The notes under the pieces are model-generated. The model saw only the letters and a list, made by a program, of their open reading frames with translations. It was not told the DNA's origin and did no database searches. Below are positions 18,352-26,831 of a DNA stretch of 64,000 nt, in pieces (within the stretch, counting starts at the first letter, position 1; every line of letters begins with the position of its first letter). The position numbers were made by a program, and so were the translations under genes. This DNA comes from Pseudoruminococcus_B sp937901805. GTDB taxonomy: Bacteria; Bacillota; Clostridia; Oscillospirales; Ruminococcaceae. The stretch spans positions 1 through 64,000 of the forward strand of contig CAUWNS010000005.1 of NCBI GenBank assembly GCA_963560245.1, given 5' to 3'.

Positions 18352-18906
18352 TCAGAGTTTAAATCTGGAAAGAGCCACTGACACAGAGCCTTTTATCAGC
18401 TTGGAAAGCTTTTCTACAATCTGCTGCGGATCTTCGCGCATATCATCCTTGATCCAGTCGAGCATCAACCCGATAAACATATAAGAATAGACCTGTGCAA
18501 TAAACTGCTTATCTTCGTCTCGAACCGTTATCCCGGCTGCCTCCTCGTTAATAACATTCAAAAGCAGCTGATCCACCAGCGGCTGTAGATATTTTTCAAT
18601 CTGCTCTCGGTGAACGCAACGGTAAACATTCAGAATAAAGGGCTTGTTTTCCTGCACCACTTTAAAAATTTGTAAGAGCCCCTGCTGCCATGTATCGTAG
18701 GTTTTCTTCTCATCTAATGCCCTTTTAGCGTCTTCCAGGCACGACCATTCTACTAAATCGTATATATCTTTGAAGTGATAGTAAAAAGTCATGCGGTTGA
18801 TTCCACAATCATCTGTAATGTCACCTACTGTGATCTTTGTAAGCGGTTTTTTCAGCAGCAGATTTTTAAGGGACTGCTCCAACGCCCGTTTTGTTACCTG
18901 GGACAT
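18352..18906 (-). CDS. TetR/AcrR family regulator
   Basis: 184 residues. The N-terminal helix-turn-helix is clear (ITVGDITDDCGINRMTFYYHFKDIYDLVEW), with a C-terminal ligand domain of the DhaS-like/TetR_C_33 kind. It lies next to and co-directional with oleate hydratase, so fatty-acid-responsive control is likely but not shown. Between the two genes, an 8-bp inverted repeat (TTTTATCA...TGATAAAA, near 18322-18350) and a CCGTGA/TCACGG hairpin could be an operator or terminator. Confidence 0.9.
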   Translation of the reverse strand: MSQVTKRALEQSLKNLLLKKPLTKITVGDITDDCGINRMTFYYHFKDIYDLVEWSCLEDAKRALDEKKTYDTWQQGLLQIFKVVQENKPFILNVYRCVHREQIEKYLQPLVDQLLLNVINEEAAGITVRDEDKQFIAQVYSYMFIGLMLDWIKDDMREDPQQIVEKLSKLIKGSVSVALSRFKL

Positions 18907-19155
18907 TGTGATTTACACCTTCTAATCGTTATTTCTTTTAATAAATCATATCATATGTCAAGCAATTTCTCAACGCAAAAAGCGGGACCTCCGGCCTGAA
19001 TAATCAGGCGGAAGCCCCGCTGTGAGAGATTTTGCTGCGGTTTGCTGTTTGGATATCCACAGTAAAATCGTTTTTCGGATTTCGCTTCCAAAAGGCCCGC
19101 AAACCCGCATGAATACTGAAAAAAATGGAGTGACATCTTTTTTGTCACTCCATCA

Positions 19156-19242
19156 TGGTGCCGCTAACCGGACTTGAACCGGTACGGTGTTGCCACCGAG
19201 GGATTTTAAGTCCCTTGCGTCTGCCTATTCCGCCACAGCGGC
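19156..19242 (-). tRNA. tRNA-Leu (anticodon TAA)
   Basis: The minus strand reads as a class II tRNA of 87 nt with encoded CCA. The acceptor stem starts GCCGCTG and pairs with TAGCGGC, the anticodon loop is CTTAAAA (TAA), the variable arm is CGGTG-GCAA-CACCG, and the T loop is GGTTCAAGTCC. The long variable arm together with the TAA anticodon identifies leucine. Confidence 0.97.
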
Positions 19243-19359
19243 AAAAATACAAATGGTATTATATCATTTTCTTTATAAAAACGCAAGTAGTTCTGTATAA
19301 AAACAACCATTTTTTAGAAGGGCATATCCACTTGCCCGCGATCGTTTTGATATGCAAAA

Positions 19360-19390
19360 AAGCCTGTTCCTTGTTTCAAGGAACAGGCTT
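19360..19390 (-). terminator. Terminator of the TIM-barrel isomerase gene
   Basis: A perfect 14-bp stem AAGCCTGTTCCTTG/CAAGGAACAGGCTT with a TTT loop and a minus-strand T run, 20 bases beyond the stop at 19412. Confidence 0.9.
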
Positions 19391-19411
19391 TCTGCGACCT
19401 GAAATGGGGTC

Positions 19412-20266
19412 TTAGATTTTTGTTTTCAGGAAATCGACAGCCTTTTTAATATCTGCTTCTGCATTTGCGCCGACTTCGCGCTCAACGGTCAGATAACCAT
19501 GGTAGCCGATGTTTTCAAGCGCTGCAAGGTAAGCGTTGAAGTCAACTTTTCCATCGCCAAGCGGAGTTTCCAGGAAGTAGTCGCTCATACGCATATCTTC
19601 AATGCCGCCCTCTGCAAAGAAGTCATAGATGACCTGCGGATCGGTTTTTTGGAGCATGATGCCGTCTTTTGCATGGGTATGGACGATGTAATCTTTGAGG
19701 ATTTCAACGCCTTCCACTGGATCTTGATCGGTAACCATGACAAAGTTTGCCGGGTCAAAGTTGACTTTCATACCCTTGTTGCCAAGGCTGTCAAGGAAGC
19801 CTTTGAGAGTGATTGCCTTTTCCGGGCCGGTTTCAATTGCAAAGGAAACGCCCAGGGAATCTGCAAATGCACCGAGTTCTGCGCAGGCTTCCTGCATGAC
19901 TTTGTAACGCTCGCAGGTTGGATCTGCCGGGATCACGCCGATATGGGTGGTGACGACGTTTGCACCGAGCTCTTTGGTAATCTCAACTACTCTCTTGGAG
20001 AATGCGATCTTTTCCGGATTGTCTGCTTTGATAGCAAAACCATGTCCGCCCGGATCGCCGCAGACTGCGGAGATTTCCACGCCGTTGGATTTGATGATAT
20101 CCTTGACCTCGGCAATTTTTGCGGGGGTCATATTTTTCGGAGCGAGTTCTCCGTCAACCATGTACATCTGGATGCCATCTGCGCCGAGTTTTGCAGCTTT
20201 TTCTACACCGGTTTTGAAATCGGTACGGAAGCTGTCGGCCATAACGCCAATTTTAAACTTGCCCAT
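19412..20266 (-). CDS. Sugar phosphate isomerase/epimerase (xylose isomerase-like TIM barrel)
   Basis: 284 residues. It has the AP-endonuclease-2/xylose-isomerase-like barrel with metal-site residues in FAIETGPEK, VNFDPANF, HTHAKDG and a C-terminal LTVERE. Family members isomerise or epimerise sugars, inositols or keto sugars. The exact substrate is unknown. It stands alone between a tRNA and a GntR gene and is only distantly related to the two paralogous isomerases at 24 and 27 kb. The codon choice is clean, suggesting good expression. Confidence 0.85.
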   Translation of the reverse strand: MGKFKIGVMADSFRTDFKTGVEKAAKLGADGIQMYMVDGELAPKNMTPAKIAEVKDIIKSNGVEISAVCGDPGGHGFAIKADNPEKIAFSKRVVEITKELGANVVTTHIGVIPADPTCERYKVMQEACAELGAFADSLGVSFAIETGPEKAITLKGFLDSLGNKGMKVNFDPANFVMVTDQDPVEGVEILKDYIVHTHAKDGIMLQKTDPQVIYDFFAEGGIEDMRMSDYFLETPLGDGKVDFNAYLAALENIGYHGYLTVEREVGANAEADIKKAVDFLKTKI

Positions 20267-20488
20267 TGTATTTCACCTCATAGTAATATGTATTTCCCTG
20301 AGAAAGGGACAAACCGCCAGAATGAAGCGGTATGGATTCTTGTCCCTATTATAGCATAACCTGTGTAAAAAAAACACCTTTTCTGTACCCAATTTTGTGA
20401 AAATCAAGAATTTGAAGGATTTATACGAAATTCCTCTGTGAAATTAAGGCATTGCTACCAGAAATTTAGTACGCGGTTTCTAGAATTC

Positions 20489-20517
20489 TTGCATAGGAAA
20501 AAATCCCATGCTATGAT
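20489..20517 (+). promoter_or_regulatory. Promoter of the small GntR gene
   Basis: TTGCAT (20489-20494), a 17-base spacer and TATGAT (20512-20517), followed by AAAGGAGAG and the ATG at 20552. Confidence 0.6.
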
Positions 20518-20551
20518 GAAAAATAGCAGGGCACGGAAAGGAGAGTAGGAC

Positions 20552-20923
20552 ATGCTGATATCCATTGACCACAACAGCAAACAGCCCATTTATGAACAGC
20601 TGGAGCAGTGTATCCGCTCCCTTGTGGAGAAAGGACACCTAAAACCACAGGAAAAACTCCCCTCTGTCAGGGGGCTTGCCAGGCAGCTGCAAATCAACCC
20701 CAATACGGTTCAAAGGGTTTATTCCTCCTTGGAGCGAGGCGGAATCATCTATTCGCAGGCGGGAAAGGGGAATTTTGTCGCTGACAGCACGCTTGCAGGA
20801 AAAGCGCAGCGGGAAAGCGCCCTTTCTTTTTTTGAAAAAGCGGCGATGCGTTTAAAGCGCAGCGGGGTAGACTGTGAGACGGCATTTTCCGTGGTACAAA
20901 GAATTTATCAGGAAACAACGTAA
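20552..20923 (+). CDS. GntR family regulator, YtrA type
   Basis: 123 residues. It is a winged helix-turn-helix (PIYEQLEQCIRSLVEKGHL...LPSVRGLARQLQINPNTVQRVYSSLERGGI) with only a short C-terminal helix, the YtrA subfamily layout. YtrA regulators usually control adjacent ABC transporter genes, but none follows here; the next gene is an AraC regulator on the same strand. Its target is therefore elsewhere, or the operon has been lost. Confidence 0.88.
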   Translation: MLISIDHNSKQPIYEQLEQCIRSLVEKGHLKPQEKLPSVRGLARQLQINPNTVQRVYSSLERGGIIYSQAGKGNFVADSTLAGKAQRESALSFFEKAAMRLKRSGVDCETAFSVVQRIYQETT

Positions 20924-21034
20924 AAAGCGGGCTTTTTGCCTGCTTTTCTGCTCTATCTGCCAACAGAGCAAATCAGGAACAGAAAAACAGCGGTATTTGC
21001 GTTACGATAGTGTTGTCGAAAGAAGGGAAAGACG

Positions 21035-21916
21035 ATGAACTATAGCAAAACCATTGAAAACTGTGTAGATTATATTGAGAAACATATCCGGGAACCTTTA
21101 ACAGCACGGCGGATTGCACAGCAGGCAGGATATTCCCTTTATCATTTCAGCCGGTTATTTGCAAAGCAGCGCGGAATATCCGTGATGGATTATGTGCGCG
21201 GCCGCAGATTATCCTTGGCGCGCATGGAATTGCTGGAAGGGAGAAAAATCCTGGAAACTGCACTGGATTATGGTTTTGAGACAGCAAGCGGCTTTACCAA
21301 AGCCTTTCGGAAAGAATTTGGGTATGCCCCCAGCGTCTATGTCGCGCGTATGGCTGGATGGAAGGGTGTACAGATGCCATTAGGAGGAATGCAGATGATG
21401 CCGAAAATGAAACAGCTGCCGGCTTTCCGGATTGCCGGATATGGGATTCAAACTCAGCTGGAGAACGGGTACATACGGGACATTGCCGCATACTGGGAGA
21501 ACTACAATGGAGAAAATCTAGAAAGCAAAATGTATGAACAGCTTTCCCCTCCAAAGCATGGGGAATATGGGCTTTGCGTCCGTTCAGAGAGCGGAAAGGT
21601 TTCTTATCTTCTGGGCGTGGCGGTGGAGGACTTCCGCAAGGTAACGTCGGATATGATTCGGGTGGAAGTACCGGCCGCGGACTATGCGGTATTTACCACC
21701 GAGCCAGTGGATCTGCGAAATACGGATACGTATGATTCCAAATTCACCCCTGCAATTAAAAACCTGTGGAAATATATCTTTGAGGAGTGGTTTCCTTCCA
21801 GCGGCTATGAGTACGACGAGGGCAAGATGGATTTTGAGTTCTATGATGAGCGCTGCCATTTCCGCCCGGACAGCACTATGGATATCTATGTCCCGGTGAA
21901 AAAGAAAATGAACTAA
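21035..21916 (+). CDS. AraC family regulator with GyrI-like effector domain
   Basis: 293 residues. Two AraC helix-turn-helix motifs are N-terminal (about 8-105: TARRIAQQAGYSLYHFSRLF and ETALDYGFETASGFTKAFRKEFG). A GyrI-like/SOUL-fold ligand domain follows (about 125-290). This Rob/BmrR-style layout senses small, often cationic, molecules and activates efflux or stress genes. No obvious target lies next to it. Confidence 0.9.
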   Translation: MNYSKTIENCVDYIEKHIREPLTARRIAQQAGYSLYHFSRLFAKQRGISVMDYVRGRRLSLARMELLEGRKILETALDYGFETASGFTKAFRKEFGYAPSVYVARMAGWKGVQMPLGGMQMMPKMKQLPAFRIAGYGIQTQLENGYIRDIAAYWENYNGENLESKMYEQLSPPKHGEYGLCVRSESGKVSYLLGVAVEDFRKVTSDMIRVEVPAADYAVFTTEPVDLRNTDTYDSKFTPAIKNLWKYIFEEWFPSSGYEYDEGKMDFEFYDERCHFRPDSTMDIYVPVKKKMN

Positions 21917-21954
21917 AAAATCCCCTGACAAGTTCCATCTGTCAGGGGATTTTT
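21916..21954. terminator. Bidirectional terminator between convergent genes
   Basis: 15-bp arms AAAAATCCCCTGACA/TGTCAGGGGATTTTT with a 9-base loop, with A and T runs built into the stem. Confidence 0.9.
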
Positions 21955-21958
21955 TAAA

Positions 21959-22996
21959 TCAGGATTCTTTGATTTCATCTGCATGAGCGGCGCAGAATTC
22001 CCGGTAGTCTTTGAGCATGTATTTGAGCAGATTCGGCGTGTCCAGATGATAGGGGCAGCGGCTCTTGCAGGCGCCGCAGCCGATGCAGTTTTCAATCCGG
22101 TTCATTTTTTCCTGTCCCTCTTTGGAAATATGGGGGCCGTAAGGGGAACGGCGCAGCAGCAGGGACATTCGCGCGGCCGTCGGGATTTCAATCCCGGCGG
22201 GACAGGGGAGGCAGTAGCCGCATCCACGGCAGAAATTGCCGGAGAGCTCCCTGCGGTCGCGCTGGATTTTTTCCCACATGGCGTCATCCAGGACAGGCGG
22301 ATTTTTCTCCAGTGCCAAAAATTCGTTGAGTTCTCTTTCGCGCTGGATTCCCCAGATGGGGATCACGTTGTCATATTGGCGCAGGAAAGCAAAGGTCGTG
22401 GAGACGTCGGTAATCAGTCCGCCGGAAATCGCTTTCATTGCAATGACGCCCAGATCCTGCTGTTTGCAGACGTCGATAATTTTCAGATCCTCTTCGGAGG
22501 AGAGGGAACTGAGCGGAAACTGGATCGTATCGTAGCAGCCGGACAGGGCGGCTTTGGTGGCAAGCGCAAAACTGTGGTTGGTCACCCCAAGGAAACGGAT
22601 GTACCCCTTTTTCTTGGCTTCACACATGGCTGCATATAATCCGCTGTCGTCGTTTGGATCGGAGAGGATTGAGGGATTGTGTACCTGATAGATATCAATG
22701 TAATCGGTTTTGAGCATTTTCAGGCTGTTTTCCAATTGTTCCCAAAAGCCTTTTACCGTTTTGGCGTCAAATTTGGTGGCAAGGACAATGTGGTTTCTCA
22801 CATCGCTCAAGGCATGGCCGATTTTTTGCTCACTGTCCGTATAGGCGTGTGCGGTGTCAAAGAAATTGATACCGTTGTCGTAGGCTTTGCGCAGTAAGAT
22901 GTCGGATTCTTCCACCGGGATTCTCTGGATTGGCAACGCGCCGAATCCACTGCGGGAAACCATCAGTTCCGTGCGTCCAAGACGAAATTTTTCCAT
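21959..22996 (-). CDS. Aldo/keto reductase with C-terminal ferredoxin domain
   Basis: 345 residues. An aldo/keto reductase barrel (FFDTAHAYTDSE with the catalytic Asp/Tyr, and VLATKFDAKT with the Lys) fills about residues 1-245. It is followed by two Fe-S cysteine clusters, FCRGCGYCLPCP and CIGCGACKSRCPY. The fusion is common in Clostridia, where electrons probably pass between ferredoxin-type centres and the nicotinamide site. The substrate is unknown. It is transcribed alone, with a weaker GGAGGAAA ribosome-binding site. Confidence 0.92.
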   Translation of the reverse strand: MEKFRLGRTELMVSRSGFGALPIQRIPVEESDILLRKAYDNGINFFDTAHAYTDSEQKIGHALSDVRNHIVLATKFDAKTVKGFWEQLENSLKMLKTDYIDIYQVHNPSILSDPNDDSGLYAAMCEAKKKGYIRFLGVTNHSFALATKAALSGCYDTIQFPLSSLSSEEDLKIIDVCKQQDLGVIAMKAISGGLITDVSTTFAFLRQYDNVIPIWGIQRERELNEFLALEKNPPVLDDAMWEKIQRDRRELSGNFCRGCGYCLPCPAGIEIPTAARMSLLLRRSPYGPHISKEGQEKMNRIENCIGCGACKSRCPYHLDTPNLLKYMLKDYREFCAAHADEIKES

Positions 22997-23052
22997 TGTG
23001 TTTCCTCCGTTTTTATATTTATGCTGTAATTATAGGGAGCATCCCCTACTGT

Positions 23053-23718
23053 TTACGATACAGCCTGTTGCTTTCTTTGCCGCATTCCCAGTGAAAACAG
23101 GACTGCTGAGCAGACAATCCAGCATAGGCCGATAAAAATACCGCAGTGCAGGAAAAAATCCATGGGTAGGATCTGGATTACCGGATCGGTATGGATGTCG
23201 AAAATCCAGTAATCGTTGCGGAAAAAGATTTTATGGAACAGAGTGAAGCTCTTTTTCGCATTGACAGCGATAGCGCCCAGCAGGAGCAGAGGCAGAAATA
23301 CCGCCGTGCCCGCCGCAGAAAAAAGGGTGGCGGCGGAGAGTTTTTCTTTCCTTTTGAAATACCAGAGGAGCAGTACCGTGAGGATCAGGCAGATGATTCC
23401 CAGAAGATAGACGCCGGTAAACAGGGTTTTGCATTCCTGAAAATGGAAAGCCCCCTGTTCGGAAAATGGGAAATCCGGCAGAAAAAAAGCTGTAGAAGTA
23501 AAAGGAATCAGATATTGGAGGATGGCGTGATAATTTCGCAGGAGTACGTCTTCGCCCAGCCCGGTCTGGGATGGGATATCTAAAAAACGGATGTCAAACC
23601 GGTATAGGAAGTCCGTCGCATGCAGAATGGCCAGCGCCGCGGCGCATACCCACACCAGGCAAAACACACCTAAAAGGATACCGGAAAAAATGTTTTTTTC
23701 ATACAGTATAGCTCCCAA
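23053..23718 (-). CDS. DUF1461/TIGR01906 integral membrane protein
   Basis: 221 residues with four or five membrane helices. The family signature is near the third loop: FTLFHKIFFRNDYWIFD and DPVIQILPMDFF. Members occur in Gram-positive bacteria and some reach the lipoprotein-acylation field; the role of this one is unknown. The frame opens at TTG 23718 with a poor ribosome-binding site, so the true start is uncertain by several codons. Confidence 0.8.
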   Translation of the reverse strand: MGAILYEKNIFSGILLGVFCLVWVCAAALAILHATDFLYRFDIRFLDIPSQTGLGEDVLLRNYHAILQYLIPFTSTAFFLPDFPFSEQGAFHFQECKTLFTGVYLLGIICLILTVLLLWYFKRKEKLSAATLFSAAGTAVFLPLLLLGAIAVNAKKSFTLFHKIFFRNDYWIFDIHTDPVIQILPMDFFLHCGIFIGLCWIVCSAVLFSLGMRQRKQQAVS

Positions 23719-23804
23719 GAAAAAGATGTTTTTCCTAATACTTTACTTGTAAAACTATGTCCAGTATAGCATAGGGAGTTTTTACGGGCAAGCCCGGCAA
23801 AAAA

Positions 23805-23831
23805 ATCCCGGCACAAGTACTGTGCCGGGAT
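23805..23831 (-). terminator. Terminator of sugar isomerase A
   Basis: A perfect 11-bp stem ATCCCGGCACA/TGTGCCGGGAT with loop AGTAC and a minus-strand T run, just beyond the stop at 23848. Confidence 0.9.
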
Positions 23832-23847
23832 GGATGCCTGTAATCTT

Positions 23848-24762
23848 TTATACCCTGTCCCAGATATACCGAGCTGTTTTCAGGCACAAATCGGTTGCAT
23901 GACAACATTCCTCCATGCCCTCGAATTCGATGGAGATATGTCCGTCATAACCGGAATCCTTGATGGTTTTGAGGATTTTCCAGATATCCAGATCTCCATG
24001 CCCCAAGATGGCGCCGCGCAGGATTTCCCCGTAAGCGGTAACAAAGAAATTACCCTGGCGGTTGCCAGCGCTGCCCTCGTCAAAATTCGGGACTTTCTGC
24101 GGATCGCGGATATAAAAATCCTTCAAGTGGATCATATCCGCGTATTTGACGCACTTAGCAACAGACACGACATTCTCCTCATTGACGCAGCGGAAGTTGC
24201 CGACGTCCATCGTCATTTTAACATTCGGGCGATTCGCCGCCTCGATCAGCCGGATAATCCGGTCTGCGCCGTTTACAAACCGCCCGTGGTTTTCCAGCGT
24301 AGTATTCATTCCGTATTGGGCGGCATAGTCTGCGCATTCCTGAACGGCTTTTACCAGCCGTGGGAATTCCACTTCAAATTGGTGCGGGGTATTGATTCCA
24401 TGGGGATGCTGCCCGGTGCAGGTATCGTGGCGCATCCTTTTCAGGCCGAGCATATGCGCAATATCGATGTATTTTTTAATCCGTGCAATTTCTGCCACAT
24501 TGTCCTCTTCCTTATCCTGGATAACGCAGGCATTGAGAGAAAAGGTAGAAAGCGGAAGTCCGATTTCCTCTGATTTTTTCTTGATCCCCATCACAAGTTC
24601 TTCATTGATGCTGCCGTCTTCCAGCAGAAAATCAAGTTCAAAGGGAACGAGTTCCAGATGGTCGCATCCGTGTTCTTTTGCCCAATCCATCACATCATAG
24701 ATGGTCATGGTTTTGTCCCGCAGATGCTGGACCAGGGAATAGCTGCTGATACCGAGTTTCAT
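23848..24762 (-). CDS. Sugar phosphate isomerase/epimerase, paralogue A
   Basis: 304 residues from the ATG at 24762, which has a strong GGAGGAGG site; the longer open frame upstream is non-coding. It is a TIM barrel with metal-site patterns ELVPFEL, TLENHG, MDVGNFR, IHLKDFYIRD and SIEFEGMEE. Well over half its residues match the 26832-27743 protein by eye, so they are duplicates. An M3 oligopeptidase gene now separates them. A carbohydrate ABC importer is encoded divergently, so both probably act on its substrate. Confidence 0.88.
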   Translation of the reverse strand: MKLGISSYSLVQHLRDKTMTIYDVMDWAKEHGCDHLELVPFELDFLLEDGSINEELVMGIKKKSEEIGLPLSTFSLNACVIQDKEEDNVAEIARIKKYIDIAHMLGLKRMRHDTCTGQHPHGINTPHQFEVEFPRLVKAVQECADYAAQYGMNTTLENHGRFVNGADRIIRLIEAANRPNVKMTMDVGNFRCVNEENVVSVAKCVKYADMIHLKDFYIRDPQKVPNFDEGSAGNRQGNFFVTAYGEILRGAILGHGDLDIWKILKTIKDSGYDGHISIEFEGMEECCHATDLCLKTARYIWDRV

Positions 24763-25010
24763 AGGGTTCCTCCTCCAAAATGAAATTCTCCCCATGTTTG
24801 GGATAGACAGGGGATATCTTTTTTCTATAACTCTATCATACTGTCTGGGCAGAAATCTGACAATCGGCAGAAAGGGCAAGATTTTATCGGGATTTTGTAA
24901 AACCAGTCTATATGGATGTGCATTCTGCAATGAAATCTGATTTTATTTTGGGAAAAAGCTTTCAAGTTCCAATTTTACAATCAAACTTTGTGTATTTTCC
25001 CATAGGAAAA

Positions 25011-25032
25011 GCCCGGGCAGGAGTACCCGGGC
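25011..25032 (-). terminator. Terminator of the oligopeptidase gene
   Basis: GCCCGGG/CCCGGGC stem with an 8-base loop and TTTT on the minus-strand side. Confidence 0.8.
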
Positions 25033-25048
25033 CGAAATAAATGAAAAA

Positions 25049-26749
25049 CTATTTGAGTGCTGTTGTATCAAAGTTGTCAAGAAACTTCTGGCCTGCCTCT
25101 GCAATGGTCTTCAGGGCGTCCTCTCCGAACGGGGTGTCGAGTCCTGCGGTTTCTACCAGTCCGTTGAAGGTTTTGGTTCCCGCCTCTTTGACCAGGGCGA
25201 GATAGCGGTTCCATGCATCCGAGCGGTCTTTTTGAATGAGCGCCCAGAATTGAAGCGCGACGGTCTGCGCCAGACAGTAGTCGATGTAATAGAACGGGCG
25301 TTCATAGATGTGCATCTTTGCCTGCCATCCCTTGCCGCCCTCATAGAAAGGAGTCCCCTCCAGCTTCAGCCAGGGACGGAAATCACTTTCTAATTTTGCC
25401 CAGACTTCATGACGCTGAGCAGGGGTATATTCCGGGTGCTCGTAGATGATATGCTGGAAGTAGTCGACGATGGTGCCGTACGGGATGAAGAACAGGGCGC
25501 TTGCAAGGTGGCTGTACTTAAATTTCTCCGCGTCGTCCCCGAAGAAATAGTGCGACCACTGCTCTGCGAAAAATTCCATGGACATGGAGTGGATTTCGCA
25601 GGATTCGAGCGTCGGGTTCTGGTTTTCCAGCGGGAGGATATTGCGGGCTGTATACCCGGCAAAGGCGTGTCCTGCTTCATGGGTGACGACCTCGACGTCC
25701 CCTGCGGTGCCGTTGAAGTTCGCAAAGATAAACGGGGTCTTGTAGACCGGGAAGGAGGTGCAGTATCCGCCGCCGGATTTGCCCTTGCGGCTGAGGACGT
25801 CGAGCATCTCGTTGTCATACATCCAGTCAATGAATTCGGCGGTTTCCGGAGAAAGCTCATGGTACATTTTTTTCGCGTTTGCCAGGATTTCATCCGGGGT
25901 ACCCACTGGAGTGGCATTGCCGGAACGGAACATCAGACTGTCGTCTGCAAAACTCATCGGGTATTCGGCGCCGATCCGTTTTGCCTGCTCTTTTTTCAGT
26001 TCCACACAGATGGGCACAATGTATTTGAGTACGGCCTGGCGGAATTTTTCTACGTCTTCCTTGGTGTAACAGTTGCGCATCATCTGGTAGTAACCGAGCT
26101 GGATATAGTTGTCATAGCCCATTTTTTTGGCCATGGTATCGCGCAGATGCACCAGCTTGTCGTAAATTTCATCCAGGTCAGCACTGTTCTGTTCAAACCA
26201 ATTTCCTTCCGCTTCCCATGCTGCTTTGCGGATGGAATCGTCAGCGGATTGTTTATATGGAGTAAGCTGGGAAAGGGTCAGCAGTTTGCCGTCAAACGGG
26301 ATCTGTGCACTGGCGATCAGTTTGTCATACTGCATGACCAGCTCGTTTTCCTCCTGCATCTCTTTAGCGATGGCAGGGCTGAATGCCTTGAGCTCGATTT
26401 CTGCATTTTCAAAATACAGGGAACCGTATTCCCGCTCAAATTCTTTGCGGAAAGGGGTATCCAGCATGACGAGAGTGAAGTTCTGGGACAATTCTGCGAT
26501 GACAGGATCTGCGTTGTTCCAGTAAATACGCTCCTGCTCGTAGAATTCGTCGGCGGTATTGATATTGTTGCGTGTGTTGGCGACACTGGATGCAGTATGG
26601 ACGCGGCCGCAGAATTCCTGCCAGTGCAGGAAAGCCTGTTTTGCCTGTTCATAGGTTTTAGCAGTTTTTAAATCAGCGGTGATTGCTTCGGCCTGTTTTT
26701 TCATCACATCCAGGTTGATACGCTGATAGGGAATATCATGGAATTTCAT
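25049..26749 (-). CDS. pepF: M3 family oligoendopeptidase
   Basis: 566 residues from the ATG at 26749 (AAAGGA upstream). The zinc motif HEAGH is at 357-361 (VVTHEAGHAFAGY), with the third ligand in ESCEIHSMSMEFFAE. This is the oligoendopeptidase F branch, which cleaves cytosolic peptides of about 7-17 residues. The rest is the all-helical M3 fold. It sits between two sugar isomerase paralogues, separated from the upstream one by a terminator, so it probably has its own promoter. The gene symbol is by family only. Confidence 0.9.
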   Translation of the reverse strand: MKFHDIPYQRINLDVMKKQAEAITADLKTAKTYEQAKQAFLHWQEFCGRVHTASSVANTRNNINTADEFYEQERIYWNNADPVIAELSQNFTLVMLDTPFRKEFEREYGSLYFENAEIELKAFSPAIAKEMQEENELVMQYDKLIASAQIPFDGKLLTLSQLTPYKQSADDSIRKAAWEAEGNWFEQNSADLDEIYDKLVHLRDTMAKKMGYDNYIQLGYYQMMRNCYTKEDVEKFRQAVLKYIVPICVELKKEQAKRIGAEYPMSFADDSLMFRSGNATPVGTPDEILANAKKMYHELSPETAEFIDWMYDNEMLDVLSRKGKSGGGYCTSFPVYKTPFIFANFNGTAGDVEVVTHEAGHAFAGYTARNILPLENQNPTLESCEIHSMSMEFFAEQWSHYFFGDDAEKFKYSHLASALFFIPYGTIVDYFQHIIYEHPEYTPAQRHEVWAKLESDFRPWLKLEGTPFYEGGKGWQAKMHIYERPFYYIDYCLAQTVALQFWALIQKDRSDAWNRYLALVKEAGTKTFNGLVETAGLDTPFGEDALKTIAEAGQKFLDNFDTTALK

Positions 26750-26789
26750 GGTATTGCAGTCCTTTCTGTTTGGTGGAATACAGTCAAAA

Positions 26790-26813
26790 GGCAGACGGCA
26801 ATTGCCGTCTGCC
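26790..26813 (-). terminator. Terminator of sugar isomerase B
   Basis: A perfect 24-base palindrome (GGCAGACGGCAA/TTGCCGTCTGCC) flanked by TTTT on the minus strand and T6 on the plus strand. Confidence 0.8.
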
Positions 26814-26831
26814 ATTTTTTAGAAGGGAAAA

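Noticed and set aside
19155..19415. 86-codon frame over tRNA-Leu
   Set aside because: It starts inside the tRNA gene and crosses a terminator; not coding.
25409..26671. 420-codon open frame antisense to the M3 peptidase
   Set aside because: It is a shadow of the peptidase gene in another frame, with the cysteine and phenylalanine excess typical of antisense frames.
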